A DNA stretch of 64,000 bases from Alsobacter sp045348435 (GTDB lineage: Bacteria > Pseudomonadota > Alphaproteobacteria > Rhizobiales > Beijerinckiaceae). Shown piece by piece: positions 1 to 7,075 of this stretch (within the stretch, counting starts at the first letter, position 1; each line of letters opens with the position of its first letter). The position numbers were made by a program, and so were the translations under genes. The stretch lies in contig NZ_CP157484.1 of NCBI RefSeq assembly GCF_045348435.1, positions 4,216,001-4,280,000 of the forward strand, written 5' to 3'. The notes below the pieces were generated by a model, which saw nothing but the letters and a program-made list of their open reading frames with translations, had not been told where the DNA came from and made no database searches.

Positions 1-356
1 ACGAGGCCGACGACCAGGTTGCCGCCCGTCACGAACAGCCCGAAGGTCTGGACGATGTCGCCGCCCTCGGCCTCCGTCAGGATCGTGCGCGTCGTCGAGA
101 TCGAGATCGCCAGCCGGAAGGTGGTGGCGATCAGGATCACGGCCGGGAAGGTCGAGAAGCTGGTCGGCCGGTCGATATAGATGGCGACCATCAGGATCAC
201 CATCGTCATGGTGATGTTCAGCCCGATCAGGATGTCGAGCATCAGCGTCGGCATCGGGATGATCATCACCAGCACGGCGGTGAGCAGGATCAGGATCAGG
301 GCGAGATCCTGCCGGCCGCGCATGTGGTGGAGCGCCGTCGTCAAACGGTCCATCAT
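1..356 (-). CDS. sctV: Type III secretion export-gate protein SctV (partial, N-terminal 118 residues)
   Basis: Inner-membrane export gate of the type III secretion injectisome, family of LcrD/YscV and flagellar FlhA. Only the N-terminus lies in the window; the rest is beyond base 1. The visible part has three hydrophobic segments (about residues 17-34, 38-61, 70-88) and reads MLDILIGLNIT, VAIYIDRP, FSTFPAVILIATTFRLAIS, STTRTIL and FGLFVTGGNLVVGL. These blocks follow Yersinia LcrD (VLDILIAVNMT, IAIYI, FSAFPAVLLVTTLFRLALS, STTRMIL, FGNFVVGGNLIVG) clearly better than a rhizobial FlhA, so I call it SctV and not flagellar. The start ATG at 356-354 overlaps the stop of sctY (ATGA), giving translational coupling in the order X-Y-V. 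Comparison with LcrD is from memory. Confidence 0.88.
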   Translation of the reverse strand, partial: MMDRLTTALHHMRGRQDLALILILLTAVLVMIIPMPTLMLDILIGLNITMTMVILMVAIYIDRPTSFSTFPAVILIATTFRLAISISTTRTILTEAEGGDIVQTFGLFVTGGNLVVGL

Positions 357-817
357 GGCGAAGGCCTCCGCGACCGCAGGAACCGGGCGAAGGCGTCCGC
401 CGCCTCCGCGCCGCGCCGCAGCGCGGCCGAGACCCGCGACCGCCTGAGCAGGTCCGACGGCGCCAGCCGTCCGGGACCGACAGCCGCCTCGTGCGCCGCG
501 ACGGCCGCGTCGGCGGTCTCCGCGTCGCCCGTGGCCAGGAAGGCCTCCGACAGCAGGCGCAGGCTCTGCGGATCCCCGGGCGCGAACCGCACGGTGAGCT
601 GGAGCAGCGCCAGCGCCTCGGAGGGCTTGCCGTAGAGGATCTGGTGCGCCGCCACGGCGTTCAGCAGCCGAATGTCGTCCTCGGCCAGGCCCGCGGCCGG
701 CGCGGCGGCGCCCTGGGCGAGACCGAAGCCGGCTTGCGCCGGCCCGAAGGCGGGCGGAATCAGATGCGACGGCCTGGGGCGCGGGGGAGGAGCGAAGGCG
801 CTCTGCCTCTCGGTCAT
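353..817 (-). CDS. sctY: SctY-like TPR protein of a Ysc-type T3SS
   Basis: 154-residue protein. A Pro/Ala-rich head (residues 1-45) is followed by TPR-like helices from about residue 47 to the end, with motifs LLNAVAAHQILYGKPSEAL, FAPGDPQSLRLL and FLATGDAETADAA. In Ysc-type systems YscY is a small TPR chaperone of YscX, and both bind the export gate YscV; the gene order yscX-yscY-yscV is the same as here. The family member in Yersinia is about 114 residues, so this one has a longer N-terminus. Start ATG at 817 overlaps the upstream stop (ATGA) and its own stop overlaps the sctV start, so the three genes form one coupled operon. The assignment rests on TPR content plus gene order. Confidence 0.68.
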   Translation of the reverse strand: MTERQSAFAPPPRPRPSHLIPPAFGPAQAGFGLAQGAAAPAAGLAEDDIRLLNAVAAHQILYGKPSEALALLQLTVRFAPGDPQSLRLLSEAFLATGDAETADAAVAAHEAAVGPGRLAPSDLLRRSRVSAALRRGAEAADAFARFLRSRRPSP

Positions 818-1248
818 GCCGACAGATCTCCGGCGACGAGCGCGTCGGCCGCCGTCACCACGAGCTTCATCCGACGCACGACCTCGCGCAGCGCGCTCGA
901 GCCGATCTCGATGGAATGCGCGTCCTGCGGCTGCCTGGCGCCGAGCCGCGACAGGCTGATCTCGATGCGGGACAGGTCGGCGATCAACGCGTCGGACGAA
1001 CGCGCGAGCGGCCCGAGGTCGCCGGACGCAAGCCGCATGCTCTGCGCCGCAGGCGCAGCCGCCGCAGCGCGCGGACGCGCGGCCACGACCCCGGCTGGCC
1101 TGGGCTGCGTCGGCTGGTCGACCCCGCCGAGCCTCGCGCGCGGCTCCAGCGCGCGGATGCGGGCCAGATCCGGCGCCCCGCCCCGGTCGACGCTTTTGGA
1201 GATATCCCAACGTGACAAGCCGGCCTCCTCGACGAGACCACTAGGCAT
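814..1248 (-). CDS. sctX: Probable SctX-like early T3SS substrate/export factor
   Basis: 144-residue protein encoded immediately before sctY, with ATGA coupling. In the Ysc family the gene in this position encodes YscX, a small early-secreted protein needed for needle assembly that pairs with YscY and the export gate. Sequence resemblance to YscX is weak: a polar, Pro/Ala-rich N-terminal half and a helical C-terminal half (about residues 75-140, with LIADLSRIEISLSRL and ALREVVRRMKLVVTAADAL). No signal peptide or membrane segment. The identification is mainly positional. The start ATG at 1248 is the first in frame after the intergenic region; the ribosome site before it is poor (CTTGAGAC). Confidence 0.5.
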   Translation of the reverse strand: MPSGLVEEAGLSRWDISKSVDRGGAPDLARIRALEPRARLGGVDQPTQPRPAGVVAARPRAAAAAPAAQSMRLASGDLGPLARSSDALIADLSRIEISLSRLGARQPQDAHSIEIGSSALREVVRRMKLVVTAADALVAGDLSA

Positions 1249-1295
1249 GTCTCAAGTCTGTATTTGCTTAAGATCGGGATTTGGTCGGTCGTCAT

Positions 1296-1313
1296 GCTTA
1301 ACGCGCGGTAAGC
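1296..1313. promoter_or_regulatory. Palindrome GCTTA-N8-TAAGC in the sctX / 1405 divergent promoter region
   Basis: Arms GCTTA (1296-1300) and TAAGC (1309-1313) enclose ACGCGCGG. A near copy, GGTTA-ACGAGAGG-TAACC, lies at 10756-10773 in the other divergent promoter region between the porin and kdsD. The shared core TTAACG-M-G-M-GGTAA could be an operator of a common regulator; it contains CtrA-like half sites (TTAAC) but not the full TTAA-N7-TTAAC. Function is inference. Confidence 0.35.
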
Positions 1314-1404
1314 AGCCCTGCGGAGGCCTCGGTAGTCGCCTCGGATGGAACGGTCGCCGCTGCGATGCGATGAGTGGAGGCCACCTCTCTATGGGAACAG
1401 GCCG

Positions 1405-1725
1405 ATGACTCTGAAAATCAATGGGCCTTCCCGGGGAGGCGAGCTCGGCTCGTCCTCGTCGGCGACCGGCTCCTCTCAATTCGCCGAGGCGTTGCGCGCC
1501 CGGTCCGCGCCCGAGCAGGGCGCCGTCCGGGAAGCCTTGCGTGACGCCGGGCGCCCGCGCGACGCGATCGAAAATCTGATGCGACTTCCGGCGGCTCCCG
1601 CAGACGCCAGGCCGATCTCCTGCGGAGCGTCGGACACGGCCGCCCGCCTGCCCGGACTGCTGATCCGGCTGGACGAGCGCCCGCCGGCCGCCAAGCCGAT
1701 CATCTTGCGCAGCGCGAAGTCCTAG
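1405..1725 (+). CDS. Small hypothetical protein divergent from the T3SS operon
   Basis: 106-residue protein, not recognised. The N-terminus MTLKINGPSRGG is followed by a Ser/Gly-rich stretch, then an Arg/Ala-rich helical part and a C-terminus LPGLLIRLDERPP. The first residues faintly recall the FliX flagellar regulator (a short lysine/isoleucine strand followed by GPSR), but the conserved C-terminal part of FliX is missing. No signal peptide or transmembrane segment. An in-frame ATG at 1345 would add 20 Arg-rich residues; I prefer 1405 because the protein character begins there. It is followed by a good terminator, which supports a real transcription unit. Position next to sctXYV makes a secretion-related role possible but unproven. 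Confidence 0.5.
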   Translation: MTLKINGPSRGGELGSSSSATGSSQFAEALRARSAPEQGAVREALRDAGRPRDAIENLMRLPAAPADARPISCGASDTAARLPGLLIRLDERPPAAKPIILRSAKS

Positions 1726-1750
1726 CCCGTCCGCCTCGACAGCACGAATG

Positions 1751-1780
1751 AGCCCGCAGCCTTCCCGGCTGCGGGCTTTC
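1751..1780 (+). terminator. Rho-independent terminator after the 1405-1725 gene
   Basis: Perfect 11-bp stem AGCCCGCAGCC / GGCTGCGGGCT (1751-1761 and 1767-1777) with a 5-base loop, followed by a T-rich tail (tttcgtcgttt). Confidence 0.8.
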
Positions 1781-1883
1781 GTCGTTTCGGGCGCGGGTCG
1801 TCACGCCCCCGCCTTCGCCTGCCGGGCGACCGCCGACAGGCGAAGGCCAGGCCTGGAGCCTGGCTCGCCCGACCGCGCAACGC

Positions 1884-1913
1884 AAAAAGGGCGGCCGCAT
1901 CGCGACCGCCCTT
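1884..1913 (-). terminator. Rho-independent terminator of the DUF1521 gene
   Basis: On the minus strand, AAGGGCGG (1913-1906) pairs with CCGCCCTT (1894-1887), and the stem runs into a T tract (TTTTTGCG). It sits 24 bases past the stop of the 1937-3199 gene. Confidence 0.78.
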
Positions 1914-1936
1914 CTGGTTTGCGTCTGAGTTCAGCG

Positions 1937-3199
1937 TCAGGCGTGGGCCTTCTCGGCCTTGGTGTAGTCGGCCTGGGTGACGTGCTTGCCGTTCAGGCTC
2001 CAGCCGCCCTTCTCCTCCTTGACGGTCACGCCGTCGGGAGTGGCCCTGTCGATCTGCTTGCCATGGCCGCTGACCTTCACGGACACGTTGTCCTTCCCGT
2101 CATGGTTGCCGGCCAGGCCCGAGACCACGATGGCCTTGTCGCCCTTGGTGATGGTCAGCTTGGACGAGTAGCTCACGTCGCTCTTGTCGGTCACGGCCTT
2201 TCCGTCGCGATCCACGGTGCCGACGCTGATCTTGGTGCCGTCAGCCAGCTGGAAGGTGTTGCTCTTCTTGAAGTCCCAGTCCTTGCCATTGCCACCGGCG
2301 TCAACATGGGGGTCGCCCCAGACGCGGGTGCTGTCGCCGGTGCAGTTGTTCTTCAGGATGAAGGACTCCTGCTTCTCGTCGAAGTTCAGCGTGTAGTCCT
2401 TGCCGAGCTTGATCTCGCCCTTGCCGTCCTTCACCTGGCCGACCTCCCACTTGTCGCCGCCGTCCGGCTTGGGAGTGGGCTTCGGGAAGCAGTCCGGCTG
2501 AGGCGTGGGCTTCGGGTTGCAAACGACCGGGCCCGGGGTCGGCTTCGGCTCCGGGGTCGGCTTCGGCTTGGGGTCGCAGTTGATCGGGGTCGGGGTCGGG
2601 GTCGGAGCGGGGCAGGGCAGCGGGACCGGCTTGCCACGGCAGTCATCGACCACGCCAGGCGTCGGGTGATAGCCGCCGTCGACCGGGATCGGCTTGCCGC
2701 GGCAGTCGTCGACCACGCCAGGCGTCGGGTGGTAGCCGCCGTCCACCGGGATCGGCGTGCCGCGGCGGTCGTCGACCACGCCAGGCGTCGGGTGATAGCC
2801 GCCGTCCACCGGGATCGGCTTGCCCTGGGCGCCGCAGATCTGGGTCAGGGTGTTCTGGATCGAGCCGAGTTCGTCCTGCAGGCCCTTGATGATCGTGCCG
2901 GTGTCGCCAGCGGCGCCGCTGGTCGTGCCGCCGCTATTCGCGCCGTTGCCGGAGCCGGTCGAACCCCCAGTCGATCCGCAGCCGCCGTTCGAGCCGCCAT
3001 TGCCCAGCGCCGAAACCAGCTTTTCGAGGAGCTTCTCGATGTTCGACAGTTCGCTCTTGATGTCGCCCAGGATCGACTTCAGGTCACCGGACTGGGTGTT
3101 GCAGTTGTTCGACACGGAACGGTTGAAGCTGCTGCCGTTCACCTGGCTGGTTCCGTAGGAACCGTTGGAGTAGTTCGTGGGCTGAATTCCGCAAACCAT
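1937..3199 (-). CDS. DUF1521 / NopE-like protein with a GDPHVD autocleavage motif, candidate T3SS effector
   Basis: 420 residues, no signal peptide. Order: Asn/Ser-rich N-terminus; a short amphipathic helix (GDLKSILGDIKSELSNIEKLLEKL, split here: residues 38-47 and 48-61); Gly/Ser linker (68-100); three tandem 21-residue repeats (126-188) starting GKPIPVDGGYHPTPG; a Pro/Thr/Lys linker with CxP motifs (189-250); then a DUF1521 domain (about 250-390) containing RVWGDPHVDAGG with GDPHVD at 295-300. DUF1521 is the metal-ion-inducible autocleavage domain of Bradyrhizobium NopE1/NopE2, type III effectors that cut themselves between D and P of GDPHV when calcium is present. Good ribosome site GGGAGAAAGAAG before ATG 3199. 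It is richer in Asn, Lys and Ser than its neighbours, which fits horizontal acquisition. The neighbouring sctXYV genes make it a likely substrate; cleavage and secretion are inferred. Confidence 0.82.
   Translation of the reverse strand: MVCGIQPTNYSNGSYGTSQVNGSSFNRSVSNNCNTQSGDLKSILGDIKSELSNIEKLLEKLVSALGNGGSNGGCGSTGGSTGSGNGANSGGTTSGAAGDTGTIIKGLQDELGSIQNTLTQICGAQGKPIPVDGGYHPTPGVVDDRRGTPIPVDGGYHPTPGVVDDCRGKPIPVDGGYHPTPGVVDDCRGKPVPLPCPAPTPTPTPINCDPKPKPTPEPKPTPGPVVCNPKPTPQPDCFPKPTPKPDGGDKWEVGQVKDGKGEIKLGKDYTLNFDEKQESFILKNNCTGDSTRVWGDPHVDAGGNGKDWDFKKSNTFQLADGTKISVGTVDRDGKAVTDKSDVSYSSKLTITKGDKAIVVSGLAGNHDGKDNVSVKVSGHGKQIDRATPDGVTVKEEKGGWSLNGKHVTQADYTKAEKAHA
2636..2824 (-). repeat. Three tandem 63-bp repeats inside the DUF1521 gene
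   Basis: Each unit encodes 21 residues of the form G-K/T-PIPVDGGYHPTPGVVDD-C/R-R. Copies 2 and 3 end DDCR and the first ends DDRR. Near identity at DNA level implies recent duplication or homogenisation. A fourth, decayed unit begins GKPVPLPC directly after. Confidence 0.9.
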
Positions 3200-3575
3200 C
3201 TTCTTTCTCCCTTAAATGATGCAGAGGATCGACTGCTTCCTCGTGAAGAAAGTTCTAACCATTTCCAGGCGGCCAACTACTATGTCGAAATACCGGGTCC
3301 TACGTAGTGCACGTAGCGGCATGGCCTGTCCGGCGCAGCGGTGGCGCGCCCGGAAACCCGGCAGGTCTGGTCATTGTGGGAGATTTCCCGGTCGCCGCGG
3401 GCTCAGGTCCCGAAAACGGCTCGTCGGCCCCGGGCCTGTTCAAGGGGCGCGCATCGTCGCGCCATGTTTATGGTACTGAGCTGACAGCGCGGTCGCGGCC
3501 GAGCTCGATCGTGAATCGGATGACCCCGACGTCTCGGGTGCGCCTCCCCGGTCGTCGACTGGCCTGCCGATCCCG
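3200..3575. other. Intergenic region upstream of the DUF1521 gene and the methyltransferase-like gene
   Basis: Divergent promoter region of 376 bases. I see the ribosome site of the DUF1521 gene next to 3200 and an imperfect palindrome CTACGT-N5-ACGTAG at 3300-3316, about 100 bases upstream of that start. No rhizobial tts box (GTCAG-TT-TCGAAAGCT type) is recognisable. No convincing coding sequence. Confidence 0.5.
3300..3316. promoter_or_regulatory. Palindrome CTACGT-N5-ACGTAG, possible operator
   Basis: Perfect 6-base arms (3300-3305 and 3311-3316), about 100 bases upstream of the DUF1521 start codon. Could be the binding site of the regulator of this putative effector gene. Confidence 0.35.
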
Positions 3576-4403
3576 ATGCTGCTCGAACTCCTGCTCCATC
3601 TCGTCACCCCCGTCCCGCGCAGCCTGCGCCGCATGGGCCTTCTGCACGAAAGCATCGCGCTGTGGTCCCGCGGAGCGCGGCGACGGCGCGACTGGCGTCC
3701 GCACGAGGCTCATTGCCACGACGTCGTACGGCAGGCCGTCGCCGCCGTCGCGCATCGGCGCAAGGCGGTCGTGCTGGGGTCGGGCCTCGTGCGCGACGTT
3801 CCTTTCTCGGATCTCGTGGAGACCTTCGACGAGGTGATCCTCGTCGACGCCGTTCACCTGCCGTTCGTCCGGGCGCGCATGGCGCTGCACCCGAAGGTCC
3901 GCCTGCTGACGCGCGACCTCACAGGCCTGGCGGACTGGCTCGCCGGAAAAACGCAGGACCGCGCCGATCCCCTGGCCGACCTCGTCGGCGACGCGGCGGT
4001 GGACTTTGTCGTCTCGGCCAATGTTCTCTCCCAGTTGCCGCTTGCCGTGGAGACCTTCCTCGAACGGAACCCTGCCCGCGCCGCGTCCCTCCCGCCGGAC
4101 ATCGCAGACCGGACGATCGCCGACCACCTCGCCGATCTGGCACGCTTTCCAGGCGCAGTCTGCCTTCTGACCGACGTCGAAATGCGGGAGGAAAATCGCC
4201 GGGGCGAGGTCGTCGAAAGGCTCGACCTGATGCGCGGCCATGATCTCCCGTCGCCCTTGGCGTCGTGGGACTGGACCGTCGCGCCTTTCGGCGAAATCGA
4301 GCGGGACAAGCGATACGTCCACCGCGTCCACGGCTCCTGGCGCTCAGGAGAGCCGGCGCCTGCCGGTGGTCGTCATGTCCAAGCGCCAGGAGGCGCGAGC
4401 TAG
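3576..4403 (+). CDS. SAM-dependent methyltransferase-like (Rossmann-fold) protein
   Basis: 275 residues, cytosolic. A Rossmann-like core is visible: KAVVLGSGLVRDVP (strand 1 and glycine loop, near residue 64-76), a second strand EVILVDAVHLP whose acidic Asp would bind the ribose, VRLLTRDLTG, and VDFVVSANVLSQLPL (strand 4 region). This layout is that of class I methyltransferases, although the glycine motif is shortened (GSG only). The substrate cannot be read from the sequence. No strong ribosome site precedes ATG 3576. The stop overlaps that of the convergent DUF459 gene by a few bases. Could be a degenerate or non-catalytic relative. Confidence 0.6.
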   Translation: MLLELLLHLVTPVPRSLRRMGLLHESIALWSRGARRRRDWRPHEAHCHDVVRQAVAAVAHRRKAVVLGSGLVRDVPFSDLVETFDEVILVDAVHLPFVRARMALHPKVRLLTRDLTGLADWLAGKTQDRADPLADLVGDAAVDFVVSANVLSQLPLAVETFLERNPARAASLPPDIADRTIADHLADLARFPGAVCLLTDVEMREENRRGEVVERLDLMRGHDLPSPLASWDWTVAPFGEIERDKRYVHRVHGSWRSGEPAPAGGRHVQAPGGAS

Positions 4404-5653
4404 CGCGCGTCTGGCCAGCGGAAGTCGTCGGCCCGGCCCGGCTTCGGGTCGGGAACCTGCCCGCGCAGCAGCGCGCGCTCGACCAGTTGCCCGGCCTCGG
4501 TCGACGGCTTGCGGCTCACGCCCGCGACCAGCGCGCCGCCCTGGGCGGACTCCGGTCCGGTGAGCGGCAGGATCGGCCCGGCCACGGGCCGCTGCGGGAT
4601 GGTGAGCGGCGCCGGCGGGAGCCCGTCGAGTCCGCGGAGCACCGCCTGATCGATGGCGCGCTCCACACCGCCCGGCTGCAGCGACGGATCATGCGAGGCG
4701 GGGTCGTCCGGGTCGGCGCCCGGCACCGCGACGATGGCCGGCGCCCGCTGGTCGAGCGAACGGCGGATCTCGACCTCGATGAAGTGGGCCGCCTTGCGGG
4801 CGCCCGCCTTGGTGAAATGGACGCCGTCCGACGTGCGCAGCTTCACGGTGTCACCGGCGAGGTCCGGCCCGAAGGATGAATAGCGGTTCTTGGCGTCGGC
4901 GAAGGGCTCGAACAGGTCGATATAGATCGCGCCCGTCTTGCGGGCGGCGCTCCGGAAGATCTCGTTCAGGGCGACCATGTCGGCCGTGAAGCGCGGGCTC
5001 TCCATGATGGGCATGCCCACCCAGAACAGCGGCACGTTCTTGTCGGCGAAGGCTCGGCCGATCTCCTCCACCCGGCCCGCATAGGCCTCCTTCCAGGCGT
5101 CGGACATCGGCTCCAGCGCCGTCCCGGACGCATCCTTGAGGGTCTGCCGGTCGTTGGAGCCCAGCACCACAACGGCGTGCGTGATCTTCTCCGAGGCGAG
5201 CATCTCGCGCATGGTCTTGCGCCAGTCGAAGAAGTCGTCGCGCACGAGCCCGCTGGACGACACGGTCCGCTTGGACACCCGGACGTCGGGGTTGTCGTCG
5301 AAGGCATCGGCGAGCCCGTTGGCGACCAGCTCGGCCATGACGTCGCCGAACACCATCACGAAGGCGGTCGGCTCGATGGCGGGCTTCTCGGGGGCGTCGC
5401 GGATCACCATCGTGGCGGCGGCGGGAGGCGGCGCGCGGCGCCGCTCCGCGCGCGGAGCCGGCGGCGGCGTGGGCCGCACGCGCCGGAACTGCTGGCGGGA
5501 GGGCGCCATCTGCGGGGTGAACTGAAGCGGGAAGCGGTCGTCCGGCTGGGCGCGAGCCTCCGGGACCGCGCCCGGCAGGGCGGCGGCGGCCAGCGCGACG
5601 AGGACGAACAGGCGCGCGACGAGCGCCGACAGGCTCTGCAACGAGACCTCCAT
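4400..5653 (-). CDS. DUF459 SGNH-hydrolase-like secreted protein
   Basis: 417 residues. N-terminal signal peptide (hydrophobic LFVLVALAAAALPG, cleavage near ARAQP), Pro/Arg-rich linker to about residue 80, then an SGNH/GDSL-like fold: block I reads FGDVMAELVANGL (102-114), block III GSND (165-168), block V DGVHF (276-280). The block I nucleophile position that is Ser in classical GDSL enzymes is Val here; from memory many DUF459 proteins carry a hydrophobic residue there (GDF/GDV), so catalysis is uncertain. Asn and the Asp/His pair are present. Pro-rich tail to the end. DUF459 proteins are periplasmic and often sit near cell-wall genes, as here beside a lytic transglycosylase 41 bases upstream on the same strand. 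Confidence 0.8.
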   Translation of the reverse strand: MEVSLQSLSALVARLFVLVALAAAALPGAVPEARAQPDDRFPLQFTPQMAPSRQQFRRVRPTPPPAPRAERRRAPPPAAATMVIRDAPEKPAIEPTAFVMVFGDVMAELVANGLADAFDDNPDVRVSKRTVSSSGLVRDDFFDWRKTMREMLASEKITHAVVVLGSNDRQTLKDASGTALEPMSDAWKEAYAGRVEEIGRAFADKNVPLFWVGMPIMESPRFTADMVALNEIFRSAARKTGAIYIDLFEPFADAKNRYSSFGPDLAGDTVKLRTSDGVHFTKAGARKAAHFIEVEIRRSLDQRAPAIVAVPGADPDDPASHDPSLQPGGVERAIDQAVLRGLDGLPPAPLTIPQRPVAGPILPLTGPESAQGGALVAGVSRKPSTEAGQLVERALLRGQVPDPKPGRADDFRWPDAR

Positions 5654-5694
5654 GCAGCGCCCTTGCGGGCGCGTCCGGAGGGGAGTTTACCAGT

Positions 5695-6981
5695 TCATCG
5701 CGCCGTGCGCAGCGCCTGCAGCGCCCCGACCGTCGGATGGCCGTCCGGAACGAGCCCCCTCCGCTCCTGGAACGCCCGGAGCGCGTCCCGGGTTCGCGTG
5801 CCGATCCGGCCGTCGGCCTCGCCGATGTCGAACCCCATCGAGGCCAGGCGGCGCTGGATCTCGCGCCGCTGCGCGTGGTCCAGCTGCGGCTCGCCCACCG
5901 GCCATGCGGCCTGCACGCCCGAGGCGCCGCCGATCCGGTCGCCCAGCAGGCCGACGCCCATCGCATAGGCGTCCGAGCTGTTATAGGCCTTGATGGCGGT
6001 GAAATTCGCCGTGACCAGGAAGGCCGGGCCGTGCGCGCCCGCCGGCAGGAAGAGCGATCCCTCCCCGGCGTTGGGCATGGGCTTGCCGTCGGCGCGCTTC
6101 GCGCCGAGCGCGGCCCAGCGGGAGAAGGCGGCCTTGCGGGTCTTGTAGTCGAAGCGCGCCGGCAGCCGGACCTCGACCGACCAGGGCAGCCCGCGCCGCC
6201 AGCCATGCGCCTTCAGGTAGTTCGCCGTCGAGGCCAGCGCGTCCGGGATCGACGTCCAGATGTCCTTGTGGCCGTCGCCGTCCTGGTCCACCGCCCATCT
6301 GCGGAAGCTCGACGGCATGAACTGCGTCTGGCCCATCGCGCCCGCCCAGGAGCCCTTCATGTCCGCGCGGGCCACATGCCCCTGCTGCAGGATCGTCAGG
6401 GCCGTCAGGAGCTCGTCGCGGAAAAAGGCGCCCCGGTAGCGCAGATGCGCCAGCGTCGCGAGCGACCGGATCACGTCCTTGCCGCCCGTGAAGGAGCCGT
6501 AATTCGTCTCCATGCCCCAGACGCCGAGGATGACGGACCGCTCCACCCCGTAGCGCCGCTCGATGGCGGCGAGCGTCGACGCGTGCTCGGCTGCGACGGA
6601 CCTGCCGCGGGCCACACGCGCCTCGGAGACCGCGCCCTCCAGATACGACCAGATCGGCTTGACGAACTCGGATTGCCGCCGGGTGAGCTCGACGATCTTC
6701 GGATCGCTGGTCACGCCGGAAAAGGCCGCGTCGAAGGTCGCCCGGCTCACGCCGCGGGCGCGCGCCGCCGGCCAGAGCCCCGCGACGAAAGCCGAGAAGG
6801 ACGCCGGCGAGGCCTCCCGCTCGCCCACGAGGGCCGCGCCGGGCTGCCCGAGCGAGCCCGTCGTGACCGGTTCGGACGCGCCGGCCTCGGATCTGGCGAC
6901 CCGCGTCGGCCCGGTCTGGGCCGCGGCTGGTCCCGCCCAGACGACGCCCAGGCACAGGGCTACGACAGCGATACGGCGCAT
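5695..6981 (-). CDS. Lytic murein transglycosylase, MltB family, with C-terminal peptidoglycan-binding domain
   Basis: 428 residues with a signal peptide (MRRIAVVALCLGVVWAG, cleavage near AAAQ; no lipobox cysteine, so periplasmic and soluble). The SLT_2/MltB catalytic domain spans about 60-345 with the catalytic glutamate in GVWGMETNYGSF (E158) and conserved AMGQTQFMPSSF and DGDGHKDIW motifs. A PG_binding_1 domain follows (about 360-425; RLASMGFDIGEADGRIGTRTRDALRAFQ). Cleaves the MurNAc-GlcNAc bond giving 1,6-anhydroMurNAc products. Family and fold are clear; which paralogue it is cannot be said. Confidence 0.92.
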   Translation of the reverse strand: MRRIAVVALCLGVVWAGPAAAQTGPTRVARSEAGASEPVTTGSLGQPGAALVGEREASPASFSAFVAGLWPAARARGVSRATFDAAFSGVTSDPKIVELTRRQSEFVKPIWSYLEGAVSEARVARGRSVAAEHASTLAAIERRYGVERSVILGVWGMETNYGSFTGGKDVIRSLATLAHLRYRGAFFRDELLTALTILQQGHVARADMKGSWAGAMGQTQFMPSSFRRWAVDQDGDGHKDIWTSIPDALASTANYLKAHGWRRGLPWSVEVRLPARFDYKTRKAAFSRWAALGAKRADGKPMPNAGEGSLFLPAGAHGPAFLVTANFTAIKAYNSSDAYAMGVGLLGDRIGGASGVQAAWPVGEPQLDHAQRREIQRRLASMGFDIGEADGRIGTRTRDALRAFQERRGLVPDGHPTVGALQALRTAR

Positions 6982-7075
6982 GGAACGTCCCCAGCCCGGG
7001 GGCGGACGCCCGCCGGTTCTTCCAGGCTCACTGTGCTGGGGGGTGGTGAAGGGGAGCTTAACCGCGCGCCGGCGC

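Noticed and set aside
1..356. Reading the partial gene as flagellar FlhA
   Set aside because: The AIYI, STTRTIL and GGNLVVGL blocks and the X-Y-V gene order fit SctV/LcrD better than the rhizobial FlhA sequences I remember.
1748..3307. 519-codon plus-strand open frame antisense to the DUF1521 gene
   Set aside because: Its repeats are the complement of the real repeats, and the minus-strand product has a recognised domain, ribosome site and terminator.
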